Of a stretch of DNA of 64,000 nucleotides, positions 24,604-38,881 are shown in pieces. Origin of the DNA: Acanthochromis polyacanthus (taxonomy: Eukaryota; Chordata; Actinopteri; Pomacentridae); NCBI RefSeq assembly GCF_021347895.1, contig NC_067132.1, positions 9,602,995 to 9,666,994 of the forward strand. Reading direction: 5' to 3'. Each line of letters begins with the position of its first letter. The stretch's first letter is position 1. Made by a program: the position numbers and the translations under genes. The notes beneath the pieces are model-generated. The model saw only the letters and a program-made list of their open reading frames with translations, searched no databases and was not told the origin of the DNA.

Positions 24604-27579
24604 GAATTACGGTATTTTCAGAGCAAATAAAGATTAGCTGTTAGTTTTGCATGTTACAGTCTGAAATCATATATAACAACTCATACAGTGACAATGGCAT
24701 CATGTCTTTATTCTAACTTATCAGTCCGGTAGGCTGTTTTCATATCTTCACACTTGAATTCCACAGCAAGTGATATTTATGACTTTCTCTCACAGAAAAA
24801 AAACACTTTGAAATGCCTGATTTGCAGCTATCATAATTGCAAGCTTTTTCTGAAAGCAATGATAAACACAGACAGCACGACAGTCTAGTTTTGCCCAGAG
24901 TAGTCTAAACAAAGTCAGACATTTGACGTCTAGAGTCTGAAGAGTTTCAGCATTGATGGAAATATCAGGACTCATTTTCCGCCCCTGAGAAGGAAGCCAT
25001 TAACTTCCATTCATTCCTGTACTGTATGAAAAACAACTTCCACACTGCAAGACAATCCATCAAAACAACTATCAAGCTTGCATTTGGCCTGTTTTGTCAT
25101 TATCTCAGTGTGCTGAGATGAGTATTTTCATATCATTGTGTGCATTACATTAGAGTCTGGTTACTGTCAATCACTTCACAGAGATAGGAAGAGACAGATT
25201 GCTGCCTCACACAGTTACTTATCACATCCATTCATCCATTCCTTAAAGACACCCTCTGGCAAAAATCCTGTTTTTTACCCTGTTAACACGTCCATATGGT
25301 GTTTTTTACGTGCTAGAAAACACATCATGAGCGAAATAATTAGGCAGCGCCATGACTGAGCATTTGCACCTTCAAGCATCAGTGTACCAATGACAGTCAC
25401 AATAACACACAGATTCACACTTTCAGGGCTTCACACATGTAGGGCTGAATGACTCAGACATTACAACTTACCATTCTGAGTCCTAGATGAGTTGAAGTGC
25501 TTGAGCTGCAGCGAGTGGGGAGGGTTGGAACTAAACTGCATTTTCATTTGAAATAAACTTTATTTCATTTTTGAAAGTAACATGTTTTCTCATTCTAATT
25601 ATCTAACGCTGATACACAGAAGGCCTTACAGGGGTTTCATGTATGACTGGAGAGGGACTTGAGGCAAATTTTAGGAAGACAGCAATGAATTTCTAAACAT
25701 TGGACACCTGTGAAGTTTACATTTTAAATAGTGTATGCATTCCAAATTGCTGAAGGAAAATAGACACAGGCAGATAAGCTTTAAATTATGTGTATATTCC
25801 TTTGGAAGCTGTTTCTCCTAAGAATGTAGTAAGCATTTAAGGAAAGGCAAGGAAAGACCCTGAGGTAAGTACAATGTGGGTGAAAACAAGCTGCAAAGTT
25901 GTCCTAAACTGTACCAGTGCACTTGACCTTATGTAACAATATAACAAATGAGGCTGTATTATCCACAGCTTCTGAAAACTCTTCTCACTTGTTCCTTAAG
26001 TGACAGTAACACCACAACAATACCACTAAAAGTCAACCGATGTGTGAAGTCAGCTGTATGACCAAACAGTCAAACTTTACCAGCCTCCTACAGGGACCAT
26101 CAAGGGAAATCAACCTCCCTTAGCTAATAAACGGTAATGACCTGCTTCCCGACACGTCTCGGAGCCTAACTTCATGTCGGCGTGGTGATGAGGACAAAAC
26201 AGCGGAGCCAGCAGAAAGAAGCTGCGCCTGGGGTGGCCCGGTAATTACTGTTAATTGGTTTAACATGGGGATGGACGGAAAGAAGGATGAGAGAGAGGAG
26301 TGGAAGGAAGGATGGAGTTCTCGCTCCAAGCCCCCTTCTCAGCTTGTTTGATGTGATAGCGTGTGTTATCGCAGCTCTCTATCAGAAGCATGAGCTAATG
26401 GAGGAGAGTGGGGAGGGGAGGTTAGATATGCAGGGCGGCAAGTAAGCAGTCTGGTAAACAAGCATCGACTCATGCATGCACAAACATACAGAAATACAAA
26501 AATGCATGAATTATGCAGACAAACAAACGTTGGCCATGGAGTACAGGTACCATAAGGACATAAAAAACACATGCACATAGAAAATCTAAGTATGAAACAC
26601 ATAGATAAGTGTGCATATATTGACCACATGCAGACATTCGACTCACTACTGTAAAGCACACGCACTCAGATTACACAGAGCCTGAGGAAAGCTGCTCATC
26701 CAGATAAGACAAGCAGTCTGAGGGCCATTTACGGCCATTTGATGCATAATGAGCCTCCTATCAGTGGCTGTGTGGGCAGAGAGATGAGGTGTGGAGTATT
26801 CCCCGTTCAGCTCTATGCTAATACACTGACCATAACCTCATCAACAACCTCTGGACATATACACAGTGCTGCACTGTAATCTGCCTGAGAGACACGGAGA
26901 GAGACAAAGAACAACAGATTTCTGGGGAAGATGAAACAGACACTTTGTACCAAAGGCTCCGGTGTGGTTGTGTAGAGATAAAAACAAAAGAGTGAACGAA
27001 TAAATGAGGTAGGACACTGACCCTTACTTTCTCTTGCATAATTTTCATTGATGCTGGAATTGAGATGATCTGCATCCATTTTTTTAAAAAGGCAAATACA
27101 TGATGTTTTTCATTCTGAATTGCAGCTGTACTCCACTATTTACAATGTTTCTGTCTTCATATAACAATCAGTTTGTGTTTACTGTTACACAAAAGCAGTG
27201 AAATGCCAGAGAGTGCAGAACAGAGGATTGTTACAACATTGAAAAAACTGGACCCCAACATGTTTTAAACACATCTTCTTCTTAAACCGCCCTCATACAC
27301 ATTGCACCTTGAAGACTACAGACTTGTAGCATTCCATGGTTACTGAGAAAACCACCGGGTGTGGGCAACATGTTCCCAACGAATTGTTTCCTTGCTGTTC
27401 TTGTCTCTCAAGCTGCACAATTCAGTGTGAGTGAGAAAGAAGCTTATAAAAGTTTCATTTCAGACAGTTAGTTCCGGGATGAAAATGTCCCCATCCACAA
27501 GACATGAGAGGTCATTGAATAGTTCAATGAGTGCATGAACCACATGTTATGGCCTTCACTGTTTACAGATCTCATGGTA
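24604..27579. other. Unique intron sequence
   Basis: Nothing coding was recognised. Repeat-free stretches near 26100-26260 (TTAGCTAATAAACGG, GGTAATTACTGTTAATTGG) and 26680-26800 (GATGCATAATGAGCC) are conserved-element-like in composition only. Confidence 0.4.
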
Positions 27580-27702
27580 ACGTGCTTTGTAGAGTTTAGT
27601 CAACAGGTAGTGCAAATCATAACGACTGTATAACATGTTGATAACTCTCATTTGAAAATATAATATGCAATGAATTCTATATATGTGTATCTGGTTTCTT
27701 TT
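27580..27702 (+). repeat. Dispersed repeat copy 1, unclassified
   Basis: GTGCTTTGTAGAGTTTAGTC at its start and GTGTATCTGGTTTCTTTTT at its end recur in the same order at 33067-33222, with similar sequence between. No terminal repeats or coding remnants are visible. Confidence 0.65.
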
Positions 27703-28457
27703 TTTTCCGACTTGCATGCTCTTGCACACATTCATCTTGCACCCTTTAGCAAGAGACACCAACAAAAACCAGTGTCCTTGTACTTATAAACACAGCGTTT
27801 AATAGAATCACTAATGGTCTAAAACTCCACAGATTGTCTTTAATGTCACAATGATTTTTAATAACTGCCAATTAGATGTGATTCAGTCTCACAAATGAAG
27901 AGCATAAATATAAATTAGAGCACGCTAGTATTTAGAAAGTCGGTATTCACCCTTTTCCCCTACTCTTTGAACATTTATGGAAATAAAAAGAAACGCATTT
28001 AAAAATTCACAAACTGAGCGAGCACAGCACTTCTGGCATTTATGGTTGTGGTGATATACACACCGCAATGACACTAAACAAATCCACACGTCTGTGTTTT
28101 ATTCAACAAGCGCATTGCACTGTTACTCTGGAAGGAGACACTAAATTTAGAGGGAACCTGAGCTACTGTTTCACACCAGAGAGTCTTGACTAGCTTCTGT
28201 GAGGCCCCAGTCACATACACACTGACATACTGCAGTTCTATTTCTGGGTAAAACAGGCCACCACTGACACCATAAAGACAGGTCTCGTCTACTTAGTTTT
28301 ACGATTACTTCAATACACGCAATCAGCTGTAAAATTCACCCTCACACAAAAAAGCCCTCCAATAAGCCCCTCTCATGGAGGCAATAAAACTCAGCCGCCC
28401 CGGGCAGAAAACTGCTACTCCTCAAGTAAATTTAAGTCCCAACTTCTCTCGTTGAAA

Positions 28458-28458
<1 letters not shown>
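27703..28458. other. Unique intron sequence
   Basis: AT-rich, with nothing recognised. Confidence 0.5.

Positions 28459-28545
<87 letters not shown>
28459..28545. repeat. (AC)n microsatellite
   Basis: An 87 bp pure AC array, in the opposite orientation to the TG arrays at 7.3, 8.2 and 19.6 kb. Confidence 0.98.
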
Positions 28546-28547
<2 letters not shown>

Positions 28548-31135
28548 GAAATACCATAATGTTTCCTCTTTTGGACAAAGGAGTCATCTAGAAAACTGAG
28601 GGCCACAGGGAAGTGGAGCAGTGAAATCAGCAGCTGTAAACCATGATGGCAGGCTGATTGGTAAATAGGCCTGCCTGTCAGCTGGGCTTACGGAGGGATG
28701 GTCATAAAACAGCAGCACATACACAGGTTTGCTGGATGCTGCAGGAGCGAAGACCATAAATATACACCCTTCACATATATTTCTAACTATGTCAGGAGAT
28801 GTGATTCAACATAGTATGTTTCCTCCTGGGTTTTATTGATATTTGTGAGAATGCTGCATATTTTACAGCATTGATTTCTCTGCTGAACATGTACCATAGC
28901 CAGAGACACAATAACAGATCCTCTAAAATCTACACATTGATGTGTGGCATCACAGACAGAAGAGGAAGGAGGTTAGCACGTTGTTAGCGAAGGCCATTAC
29001 ATCACCAACATCATCTCAAGCCCCATTAGGTTTAACAGTCGCAGGTAAGTCACAGAACACGTCCCCATCACCAATGTAGCCGGAGCGCAGTGTCAACTTT
29101 ATAGTTTAACAGCTGTCACATTTGATATCAGAGTAAAGTAGACATCTGTATAGTGTGACAAGAGCTGTATTTTGTGTCAAGTTGGATTTGTATGACTGCC
29201 CTTAATCAGAACAGCTTTAGAAAGTCTTGCGCTCGTGTCAACATGGAGATGTTCTCCAAATGTTTTACATCTTAATGCCACTCAGTCTCAGTCAGGGGTG
29301 TCTGACTGAAGCTAAAGTGCAGCACAACTCAGTGTCGTTAGGGCTTACGTGACTTCACATAACCCTGACTGAAACTGTGTAGGTGCTATACAGGGTAAAT
29401 CCAACCCTGAAGATTCTCTAAATCTGGTCGACACTGTGTATGCACGTGTGTCTCTTCTCCACAAAGTTCATTATTCCAGAGTTTTTAGCTGCGACTTAAA
29501 CGCCTATTAACAGGTTTCTCGCAAGTCCTCCTCCCAGCTTTCCTCTCTCTCCCTCTATCTATCGACAATCCGGACTCTCCTCATCTCTAAACCTCACCAG
29601 CACAATACAGGTTTTAGCAGGGATGAGAGACAGTGGTGATCGCTGCTTGAGTTCATCATCGAGGGTATAAGCCTGAAAGTTAACCAGCACTGGGCCATTA
29701 GGCTTTCAATGCGTAAGCTCTCAGAGCTGTGTAGTACTGCCAATGAGCGATGCTTCAAAGATGTGTATGGTGGGAGTGGAGCGGCAGAAGGCTTAGGGCT
29801 TTAAAGTACTGTAGTTGTGGGGAAGTTTTCTGAAGTACGCTGAGTGGAGATTTCCTCGCAGAGGGAGGGAGAACCAGTCTTACAGTAGAAGGGATGAGTT
29901 GAAGAACTAATGTGTAAACCATCTGTGTGACTGATAAAAGTGATTTGTGCTCCCATCCGTGTCTTCGAAAAGTCAATGAACAGGATTTACTCGTAAAAGA
30001 AGAGGGGTCTGCTGAGGCCCTTTTGATCACTCAGGAAGAAACTGAGTGAAACAGAAGCGGTCCAAAAACTTTCTGAGTTGAAAATATGACAATCCATCCA
30101 ATGTACAATCACAAACAAACACACATACAACTTAGCAGACCATGGAATAGAAACATAAATCCTGGCTGAATGCTCAGATTTATGTGCACACACTCCTGGA
30201 CACTTTAGGTGAGCTTGTGTGTCTGGTGTCCCCTGCTGTGAGATACTTTACAGAGTGACTGCTACAAAGCAGGCTGAATCATATACCACAGAAGCTCTGT
30301 GCACCCATAGCACCCAGGCTTAATGTAAGGCATAACAGCAGCACTGCCAATAGACAAAAGGAAACCATTTGGAGTCATTTCACGCATGGTGTAAGGCAAC
30401 TGTCTGAGGAAGAGGAGGAGGAGGAGGACAGTGGATAATAAATGGGACATTCTCCCTCCCCATCTGCCTCTGGAGAAAGACAGTCTTCCCACTCTTCCCA
30501 CATCAAGGTGACGGCAGGAAAGAGAGAGCATGGCTGGTTTCTACTTCATGCCTGTTATGCTTTTTGGTATGACTGCATGCCTAAGAACTCCAGCACTTCA
30601 GTAATTCTTTGAGGAAATGTAGGTCTTCACATCTCCAACAAGTTTCCTGAAGTTTCCAGCATTACATTGTCATTCGTAACTTTGCAAATCTGGTCAAATG
30701 CATATCTATGTAAAGCATGCGTTATCCTGAAGAGTGGAAGAAGCAGACTAAGTTTCTGTGATCAAAAGTCCCTTTAGAGACCATTTAAAGGAATCTAAGG
30801 CTGCGGTGATTAGTCACCATAATCAAAGACAATCAATGTTTATAACTAGGGTAAACGGTTACTTGATTTTAAATCGAAATATGGATTTGAGACAATGCTG
30901 TTAGCAAATCACAAAGGCTACAGTTTAGAACATGCATTATGCAGTATGTGTGACCCACAAAGTCAATGTAAGGAGGAAGGATGGCAGTATGAGTCAGCAA
31001 CAGGACTTTTACCAAGGAGACCAGGGCCCATATCCCATGTGGACCACTATATTTATACGTACGTTTTGTTTACAATGTCTGCTTTTGATTTTACTTGCTG
31101 TTTGGTTAAGCTGACGCACCAAACCTATGTGCTTA
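28546..31135. other. Unique intron sequence
   Basis: No gene or classified repeat was recognised. A short GGA-rich run lies at 30408-30430. Confidence 0.5.
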
Positions 31136-31525
31136 CAGCCATGGCCATAAGTTTGGACACAGCATGACTTACTATGTCTGTTTTGATGTCTATTACAGAA
31201 CATAACTAATATTTTTTGATAGCACCAGTTTAATTAGTCAACAAATCAACAAGGGATATAATATTATCAATAAATTCCAATAATTGGAACAACTTTGTTC
31301 CCAAAACATAATATTAGAAGAAAATAACAAAAAAATGCAGTACTTTCACAACCGAATTTGGTAAGAATAACAAAATGACACCAAACTCTTTTGATGTTTT
31401 TTTTAAATATGAAACTTAATATAGTTCTCAGGAGTTGTGTACTGTATTGTAAGTGACAATTTTGTGGTATTTTCTGAGATTCACAAGCGTCATGGTACTT
31501 GTGTCCAAACTTATGGCCATGGCTG
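31136..31525. mobile_element. TA-flanked MITE with 26-bp inverted ends (Tc1/mariner type)
   Basis: The first 26 bases (beginning CAGCCATGGCCATAAG) are the exact reverse complement of the last 26 (ending CTTATGGCCATGGCTG). TA lies at both borders (31134-31135, 31526-31527), the Tc1/mariner target. The 390-bp body is AT-rich and non-coding, so it would have needed transposase in trans. Perfect terminal repeats suggest a relatively young insertion. Confidence 0.88.
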
Positions 31526-33066
31526 TAGGTTTAGGGAAAATCTCAGTTTGGTTGACATTTTCACAACAATAGCTACATTGTTATTATTTAGTTAAGTTTA
31601 GGTGCCACATCTATGTGACTACATGTAGAAAAATGCTTTGGTTCGGGTTAAAATAAATCCTTGAAGTTACTCTTCTATTATCTGGGTTACCAGGCTGACA
31701 AGTCTTGTCCCATCTAATGTTTGATCAGTTGGCTAAAAGGGAGCAACAGTAAAGCAATAAAATAAATGGCAAAGTTAAGTTGATTTGAAACATATTGTCA
31801 AGGTAATAACGTGGAAAATATGTTCCTTGAAATGTAATTGAATGAGAATACAATTGCACAGGAGTGTTATTTTTTTGTGACAGGGCTGCCTCCTTGTGTG
31901 ACAGTCATGCTTTGATGGTATCTCATGTGGAAATTTTCACACGTTCAAAATCTACACTGAATATTAAACTTAAGCTTGACTTTCAAAATTGACCAAAAAA
32001 AACAAGAAATTATAATCGCAATAGCTGTCAGAAAATTTGCAAATAAATATTTTAGTGGTTGGTGGTTTTAGCAGTTTAAATGGGATACCACAACACTCCC
32101 ACTGCACGAGCACCTGAACATAAAACAAACAGGTGCCGTTCTGGAAGATCACCTCCAGAAAAAGGAAAGCCACTCAAGAGTTGTGAATTCATTAGGGAGA
32201 ACTTTAGGATTTATTGTCCTTACAGCTTTGAAATACACTCATAAAGTTCAGAACTCAAAAGGAACTTAAATTGTATGGTCTGTTTGATTTTTTGAAGGAA
32301 ACTTATTTCAGATTAATTGATTAATCTGTACAATAGTCGACAAATAAATAAATTTAAAAAACACAGTCTTTAGTGGCAGCCCCACAGGAATCTGTGGAGC
32401 TCTGAGTTCTCGTGATGTGGACTGTTGCTGTTGAATACCCATGTCTTCAATATGCCCTGAATAGACAGGCACGCTTCAACACCAGGGGTAATGTGATATC
32501 CCTGATACGTGGAGAAGCACAGCACATGGTTTTGATCTGCAACCAACAACTGACTTAAGTGTCCTTGACTAAAAACCCACCTAACGTCACTTTTAGGATA
32601 ACAGCATCAACTGAATACTTGAAATAGTGATGGAATAATAGAAGACAGAATGTGGTCTAAATATGTCTTTGGCCAAATGGATACAATCTATTATATAATC
32701 ACAAAATTCTGTATTAATGTGAAAGATTTTAAAAGTTAATTCTGGGAGTGACTTGGCAGTAAGTACTACAAGCGTTCCTGCTTACAGAGGAATTTGACCT
32801 GATTCAATAGTCGGCCTACACAAGCTCCAACAGTGACACCACAGTGCCCCCTGCTGAAGCAGGAAAATTATACGATTGTTGGGGAGCCTCAAGTCATCAG
32901 TGTGCTGGAAGCTCCTGTTTCAGCTGGTGGATCATTCTGACACCCAGGAGAGGAGATTATACTTTTTCTGATGTATGCACTCATTGACATGCTCCTGCCA
33001 CAGTTGAGTGAGTCAGTGGGAGATGTTTGCTATAGATCAAGAATTCCCAGTTGTCCCCTCAGAGTA
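31526..33066. other. Unique intron sequence with one CTCF-like motif
   Basis: No gene was recognised. The CTCF-like site at 32843-32857 is listed separately. Confidence 0.5.
32843..32857 (-). promoter_or_regulatory. CTCF-like motif
   Basis: Minus strand TCAGCAGGGGGCACT fits the vertebrate CTCF core (CCASYAGRGGGCRS) with only the first position off. It is a motif match only. Confidence 0.4.
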
Positions 33067-33222
33067 ATGTGCTTTGTAGAGTTTAGTCAATGGGTAAAGC
33101 AAGTCATAAAGACTGTATCAGATTCTGACAGCTCTCACTTGAGGCGCTCATATTAAGAACATGTGCAATACGTTCCTGGAGATAAAGGTTACATTTTTTA
33201 TCTGTGTATCTGGTTTCTTTTT
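33067..33222 (+). repeat. Dispersed repeat copy 2, unclassified
   Basis: Same orientation and landmarks as 27580-27702, but longer in the middle (an insertion of about 30 bp relative to copy 1). The copies share the opening GTGCTTTGTAGAGTTTAGTC. Confidence 0.65.
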
Positions 33223-36200
33223 GTAAGAGTTTGATTTGATCAATCAACCATAGCAGCACTTACAGCAAGGTTACTCCGTCTGACTTGGTAAGATACTGAC
33301 TTTTGCAAAAGTAAGTTGATCACGTGTGGTGAAACAAGGTCAAAACATACCTTGTTTACTAATGAGATGTGTCTAAAGAAACTCAACAGTGATGAAAACT
33401 CTGATCATCACTACATCCTCTGTATGACATATTTATTATTCCCTTTCAACCCACCTCAGAGGATCAGCAGGTCTATCCACTAAATGTTAACACTTGTGTT
33501 CTCATTTAAGATTTAGATTAGAATGGCTCATAAAAGATCCAGAAACCAGGCTAGAATTACAAGCTCCTTTGGATTCAATGATGTTAACAATGTTATATGC
33601 ATCTCCAGCTGTACTGGCATTATTGAGTGAGTAATTAATTGTTGAATTACATCATCACTTTTTGGAAACAGGTATAATGCTTCTGCCTTTACCAGCCATG
33701 CATGATGATTTAGATTTTGTACCATGTTTAGAGGGGGGCTTGACTGGATGCACAAAGATATACATCTTCTTAAAGTTTCTCTAATAACTCAGTCATTGAA
33801 AACTCATCTTCATGTCAAAGTTACATACTGACAAGTATCTTTCATTAAAATATTCCCTTTCTGCCTTTAAATGGTTCGATTGTATCTATACACTGTTGTT
33901 TCCAGTAGAATGTGCAGATCTATGAAGTTCCTATTTCTTTCTTCATCAAAATCCCCATAAAAAAAGCACTGTGTTAAGATAATTATAGCACTCCCGTTGA
34001 AGAGATATATTGGACAAAAATAGTTTAAAACCCTCCTCATTACCTGCTCTGCAATCCTGCTTGGGAGAAGCAATACAAGCTACTACAACAGTTATACAAA
34101 ACAGCATTTACACATGCAGTGAATCAAAGATTTTCAAGTATGTACAAAAAAATGGGTGTTCCTCTGTATTCAAATTCAAAAGCAATATCTCAGATATCAA
34201 AGAAGAATTAGCCCATATCACAGACAAATGTTTTACAAACACTATTACACTGCAAATGTGGACAGTGGAAAAAGGCCCATCCATTCTCATTCCTGATACA
34301 TTATGTCTGATCCGTAGTGAAGCTTCCATACAACTTTCTGAGACAGACCTTTTTGTAAAAGACAGGGTCGTTCAAAATCAGAATCAGTAGATCTGGGCTT
34401 GAATGGGCTTGCCCGGAGAGCCATGAGAATTTCATATATCTACAGGAAAATGTATTGTGCAAAAATGTTATAGTTTGTTATTGCTATTCCAAGTGTTTTC
34501 TTTGTATAGTAATGGTACACAATAATTTAACACAGAAATGCTGTCTTGACAAAGCAACATTTGTTCAAAAAACCTTTTTGGGAAAGCACAGGTAACACAT
34601 TTCAATATTTCATCTGGAGTCTCTCCTCTATCAAGCCAGCCGTGAAATACAGGCGGTGAGTGTGTTGTTCCACTCGGCATAAACACAGCACCCCCTCACT
34701 GAGACCAGCCTCGTTTAAATGGATGAGACGTCACACGTGTTAAATAACAGAGGCACACTGCCACAGTCTGATATGGTGGGGTTAATCTGCAGACGAACAA
34801 ATACACACCGTCTGCAGAGCTTACTACAAACAACCCAAATAACACAAAGAAAGGCGTGCATTCGTACACGTAGACGCAGCCAAACCTATAGCAACGGAAA
34901 GGCAGACATATATGCAGACACACACACCAGAACAGACCACCTGTCGATGTGCGCCGAACGCCACAGGCAGCATCACCTGCTTGCGGGAATCAAACTCTTT
35001 GATATTCATATCAACCTCCAGCTCCATACACTCCAATCAAATACCTCTTACTTTCCTTTTTCTATCTCTTTCTATCGCTCTCCCAGAAATAATAACACCA
35101 CATAAAAGTGGCATGTTGAAATGAAGCTGTGCAAGGGGGTGTTTGATCCCAAGAAAACGCGCCAGATTTTCTAGAGCCGCGCAATCTGCAAACCGTGGAG
35201 AGAGCAAAGAAAGGGACAAATAAACAAAGTGCTAAGAAGTCTAAAAAAGTTTGCGGCAACAAAAAGAAATAAATAAAAATGGAGGCAGCAGTATGAACGT
35301 ATCATATCAGAAGCACCTGCACACACACTTGTTCTCGACTGGTGTGTGGAGATGTAAGCAGCAACAGAAAGGGCACTAAGCCAGGTTATGGAAGGGCACG
35401 AGGCCAGGGTGACTGTCCTGCCAAACTGCCCTCCAGGCAGCCGAGGACAATCCACCATCATGACTGTCATCAACATCACAATTAGATAGCAGTGCCCAGC
35501 TGGTAGACTCGGATGCACTGATGGGGGGAGAGGGACAAAAAAATGATAAATAAAAAATATCTTAAAAATGCAGACAATGAGCAGATATGTGCAACATAAA
35601 AGTAATATTAATAGCTTTCACACAACACAATTACACAACTATTTTTCTAGTATCAGATTAAGGTAACTGTTTTTTTCTACATATACATTTTCAGGAATCT
35701 TCTTTGCAAAGAGAATGACAGGTAATAACAAAAAACAAACAACACACATCAACATGTTCAGTTGCTTCTGAAACACGTGAAATTATCCCACCCGAGCAGA
35801 TGCTGATAAGGATGAGGGGTTGTCAAATCAAGAAGAATAGGTTCATTCTACACGTGTCTTGGCCATCCACTGTTCTCTGTGCTTTGCTTTGTTTAACACA
35901 GATTGAGTATTCACTGTGCAATAATATTGGACTTTATTGCACTTTTGTGGAAAATGTATCTCTGCCGCAAAACCCTCTCCTCTCCTTATATGAAACACAA
36001 CTGTAATGGTAAATGCTTTAGTTTTCACTATGCAATTTATTTTGCCTTCCAAGTAATGTGTGGCTGAAATGTAGCTCTGTATTCTCCCCCTGCGGCAAAA
36101 CTCATTTTCACAGCCACATGACAAAATATTAACATAGGCTTCAGAATGAAATGTCAGAGTGAGTTCTTTGTTAAACTAAAGTAGGGGCTGGTTCTCCTAA

Positions 36201-36360
36201 AGCTGCTTGAAGAGGAGGAACTCCCAGTGCAGTTTGTCTGGTCTCAGGTGACACACCTCGGCTAACAGGACTGCTAATTGGAGCATAGCACTATAAGAGT
36301 AGACACACATATACACACATGCAGGCCACAGGGGAGTTGTAGGATACACTCAGGGTTTTT

Positions 36361-36363
<3 letters not shown>
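33223..36363. other. Unique intron sequence
   Basis: No gene was recognised. A 126-codon frame at 34010-34390 has no ATG at its start, no recognisable domain and ordinary AT-rich composition. Bases 34680-35520 are less AT-rich but show no exon signals. Confidence 0.45.
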
Positions 36364-36410
<47 letters not shown>

Positions 36411-36442
36411 TGTATGTGTGTGTGCATGTGTGTGTGTGTGTG
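36364..36442. repeat. (TG)n microsatellite, interrupted
   Basis: Pure TG to about 36408, then CTTGTA and GCA interruptions before more TG. Confidence 0.95.
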
Positions 36443-38881
36443 GAACAAGTGTTTCTATACAGGGGCATTTTTAATGTCTTGGTTTTGAATTATTAAACAT
36501 TAGCATACATAAAACACACAGAGAAACTGGAAGAGATGCAAAGACTCAGAGGTGTTTTGACTTGACAAAAGTGTAGAAGTGTGTGTTTCTCTTTCTAGGT
36601 CTTTTTAATTCAATCCCTCTTTTCCTAAAAATAAGTGTGGAAGCAACATCTTGAATAAAATATTAGCATGTGTTGTTGATGGAGCAACCTGGTTATGGAT
36701 CTGAGTGTATGTGTGTGTGCATGAACACAATGAATAACTTGTCACTCTGCAGTATGTCTCCACATTACACAAACTATCTGGATCACAAACACACACACAC
36801 ACACATACAGATTGCTGTGAACACCGTCCTCCACTGTTGTGTAAATCTCACACGTATTCTATCCTACTTGTGCTGAATCCCACATCTTCAGCACACATAA
36901 TTTCCTCTGCTATTTCATTTCACTTAGAGTTGTGTGTTGTTGCAAGAAACATGCATCTCATCTGCACACTCCTACAGAAGAAGCAAGGAGCGTAGTGAAT
37001 CAAAACAACAAAAAGCAGATTTCTTTTGGTTGTTTGTGTGAAAGGGGTGTGTTACACAGTTGTTGTTCCAAGGGCCATATTTGAATACAAGTAGGTAGCA
37101 CATCTGTCAACTATGTTTTTTTTTTTTTTCTGTCATGAATTATTAACATCCTGTCATCGCTAGCAGCAACCGTCACCATTTTACTTAGAAATAAAAGTAA
37201 TGTGCCAGAACTGTATGCTGTATCTGGGACCACACAGTGTTTGTGGTGTGGAAACTTGGAGGCCCTTAATGCAGCAGACCCTTAGGACAAAACACATACA
37301 TGAATAAAAGGGCAAACATGGAGGAAAACATGCTGTATATATGGTATACAGAAAACCACACACAAGTAGGGAAAGCACATGAAAAAATAACAAAGTTCTC
37401 CAGGACCCGAACAGAGAGTGATGGGCTTAATTGGATATGGAGCAAAGTTACAGAGATACTTGCTTAAATCTGTTGAAATTTTTATTCTAGGACTGATATA
37501 CTTCACCAGAGGTAAGCTTATCCATATATTGTCTTGCAGAAGTTTTCTTACATGTTGCACTTCCAGATCTGCAGCATGCTTTGTGCTTGGGGGTTTCCAT
37601 ACTTTGCAGCACAGAAAACAAACCAAATGATCAGCAAAAGCTTTGTAGTTTATGACAGGGATTTTAAATTGCACTTAATCAAACAGTTACATGTGCACTT
37701 TAATGGGTGATACCAGACCGGCATGCACAAGAGGTCAGCAATCAGCTGCATAAGAGCAGCATAACAACACCTGTAAAGCTGAGGTTTATACTACGGTTCA
37801 AGTTCAACATAGCCTGGCTTTCTTTGTGTAAGCTGGCTCAACAAAACCTAAATTCCTAATCAGAGATAATTGGTAGCAACTATATTTGTTAATCCACGTT
37901 TTCTTCACCAGGCTCTGTGCACACTTCCGTAGAACAGGCCTTTAGCACATCACTTCACAAATCACAAATTTGTGAAAGAGTGGCACTTATAGCTGATTAT
38001 AATCCCAGACTCTAAACAGAACCTCCTAAGATGAAGGCTAGTTGTGCAGCATCAGTTACCATGGTGATCAAGCCCAGTTAAAATAGAGCCACCTTCGTGA
38101 CATTCAAAAATGTGGCTTTAAGCTCCACATACCTCACTAACCCATTTTTCTCATTTCATAGAATAACCCTCTGGTTGGGATTTAAAATGTTGCTCAATAA
38201 CAGATTCTTGGCAAAAATGGTCGGTAAAATCATGACGCAAAAGCCAAAAAATACCGGATAAAACATGGCTATTGCTCTTAAATAGAGTCACGATTGAAAA
38301 CTAAATATCTGACTTTCAATTAAATAACAAAAACAACTCTGATTATTTCCGTATGTGGATTGGAATAAATGTTTGGCATTTGGGAAAAGAAAACATCTAA
38401 TTTCATCTGTGAGCTACAGAAACTTCATTTCACTAATGTGGGGCTTGAACTCACTCACATTTACTTTGGCACAGTTTGATACCATCTTACCACTTTACAC
38501 ATAATATAACTAGCATTTTCCACACAGTAACATCCTTGAGTTTGACAGAAGAGTTTTCTATAATAAGACTTCTGGGAGCTGAGACGAGGGTGCGAATGTG
38601 TGTGTATAAGTATGTTGATGTGATCAGTAGAGGTAGCACATGTGCAGTATGTATGCTGCTTTATGATCAATATGGGATTAGAGAGGACAAGCAAGGTCTG
38701 ACTCTTGTCTTTTCTGTCATTTCATTGATTGTTTTATGGGCCTTGTTGAAGACAACGCAGGCAGTAGAGAATAAAAAAGAGAATGAAAATGAGGTGTGGA
38801 CAGAAAGACAATGTCTTTAGTGGAGCTTAAGGAGGGGTTGTGAGAGACAGCACTAACTGTGATTCCTCGAACACCATGAGG
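36443..38881. other. Unique intron sequence
   Basis: No gene was recognised. A T-run lies at 37117-37129. An RFX X-box-like GTTACCATGGTGAT lies at 38055-38068. The last 8 bases are the left target duplication of the next element. Confidence 0.45.

Noticed and set aside
34010..34390. 126-codon open frame
   Set aside because: It opens with TTG rather than ATG, has no recognisable domain or splice context, and matches the AT-rich background.
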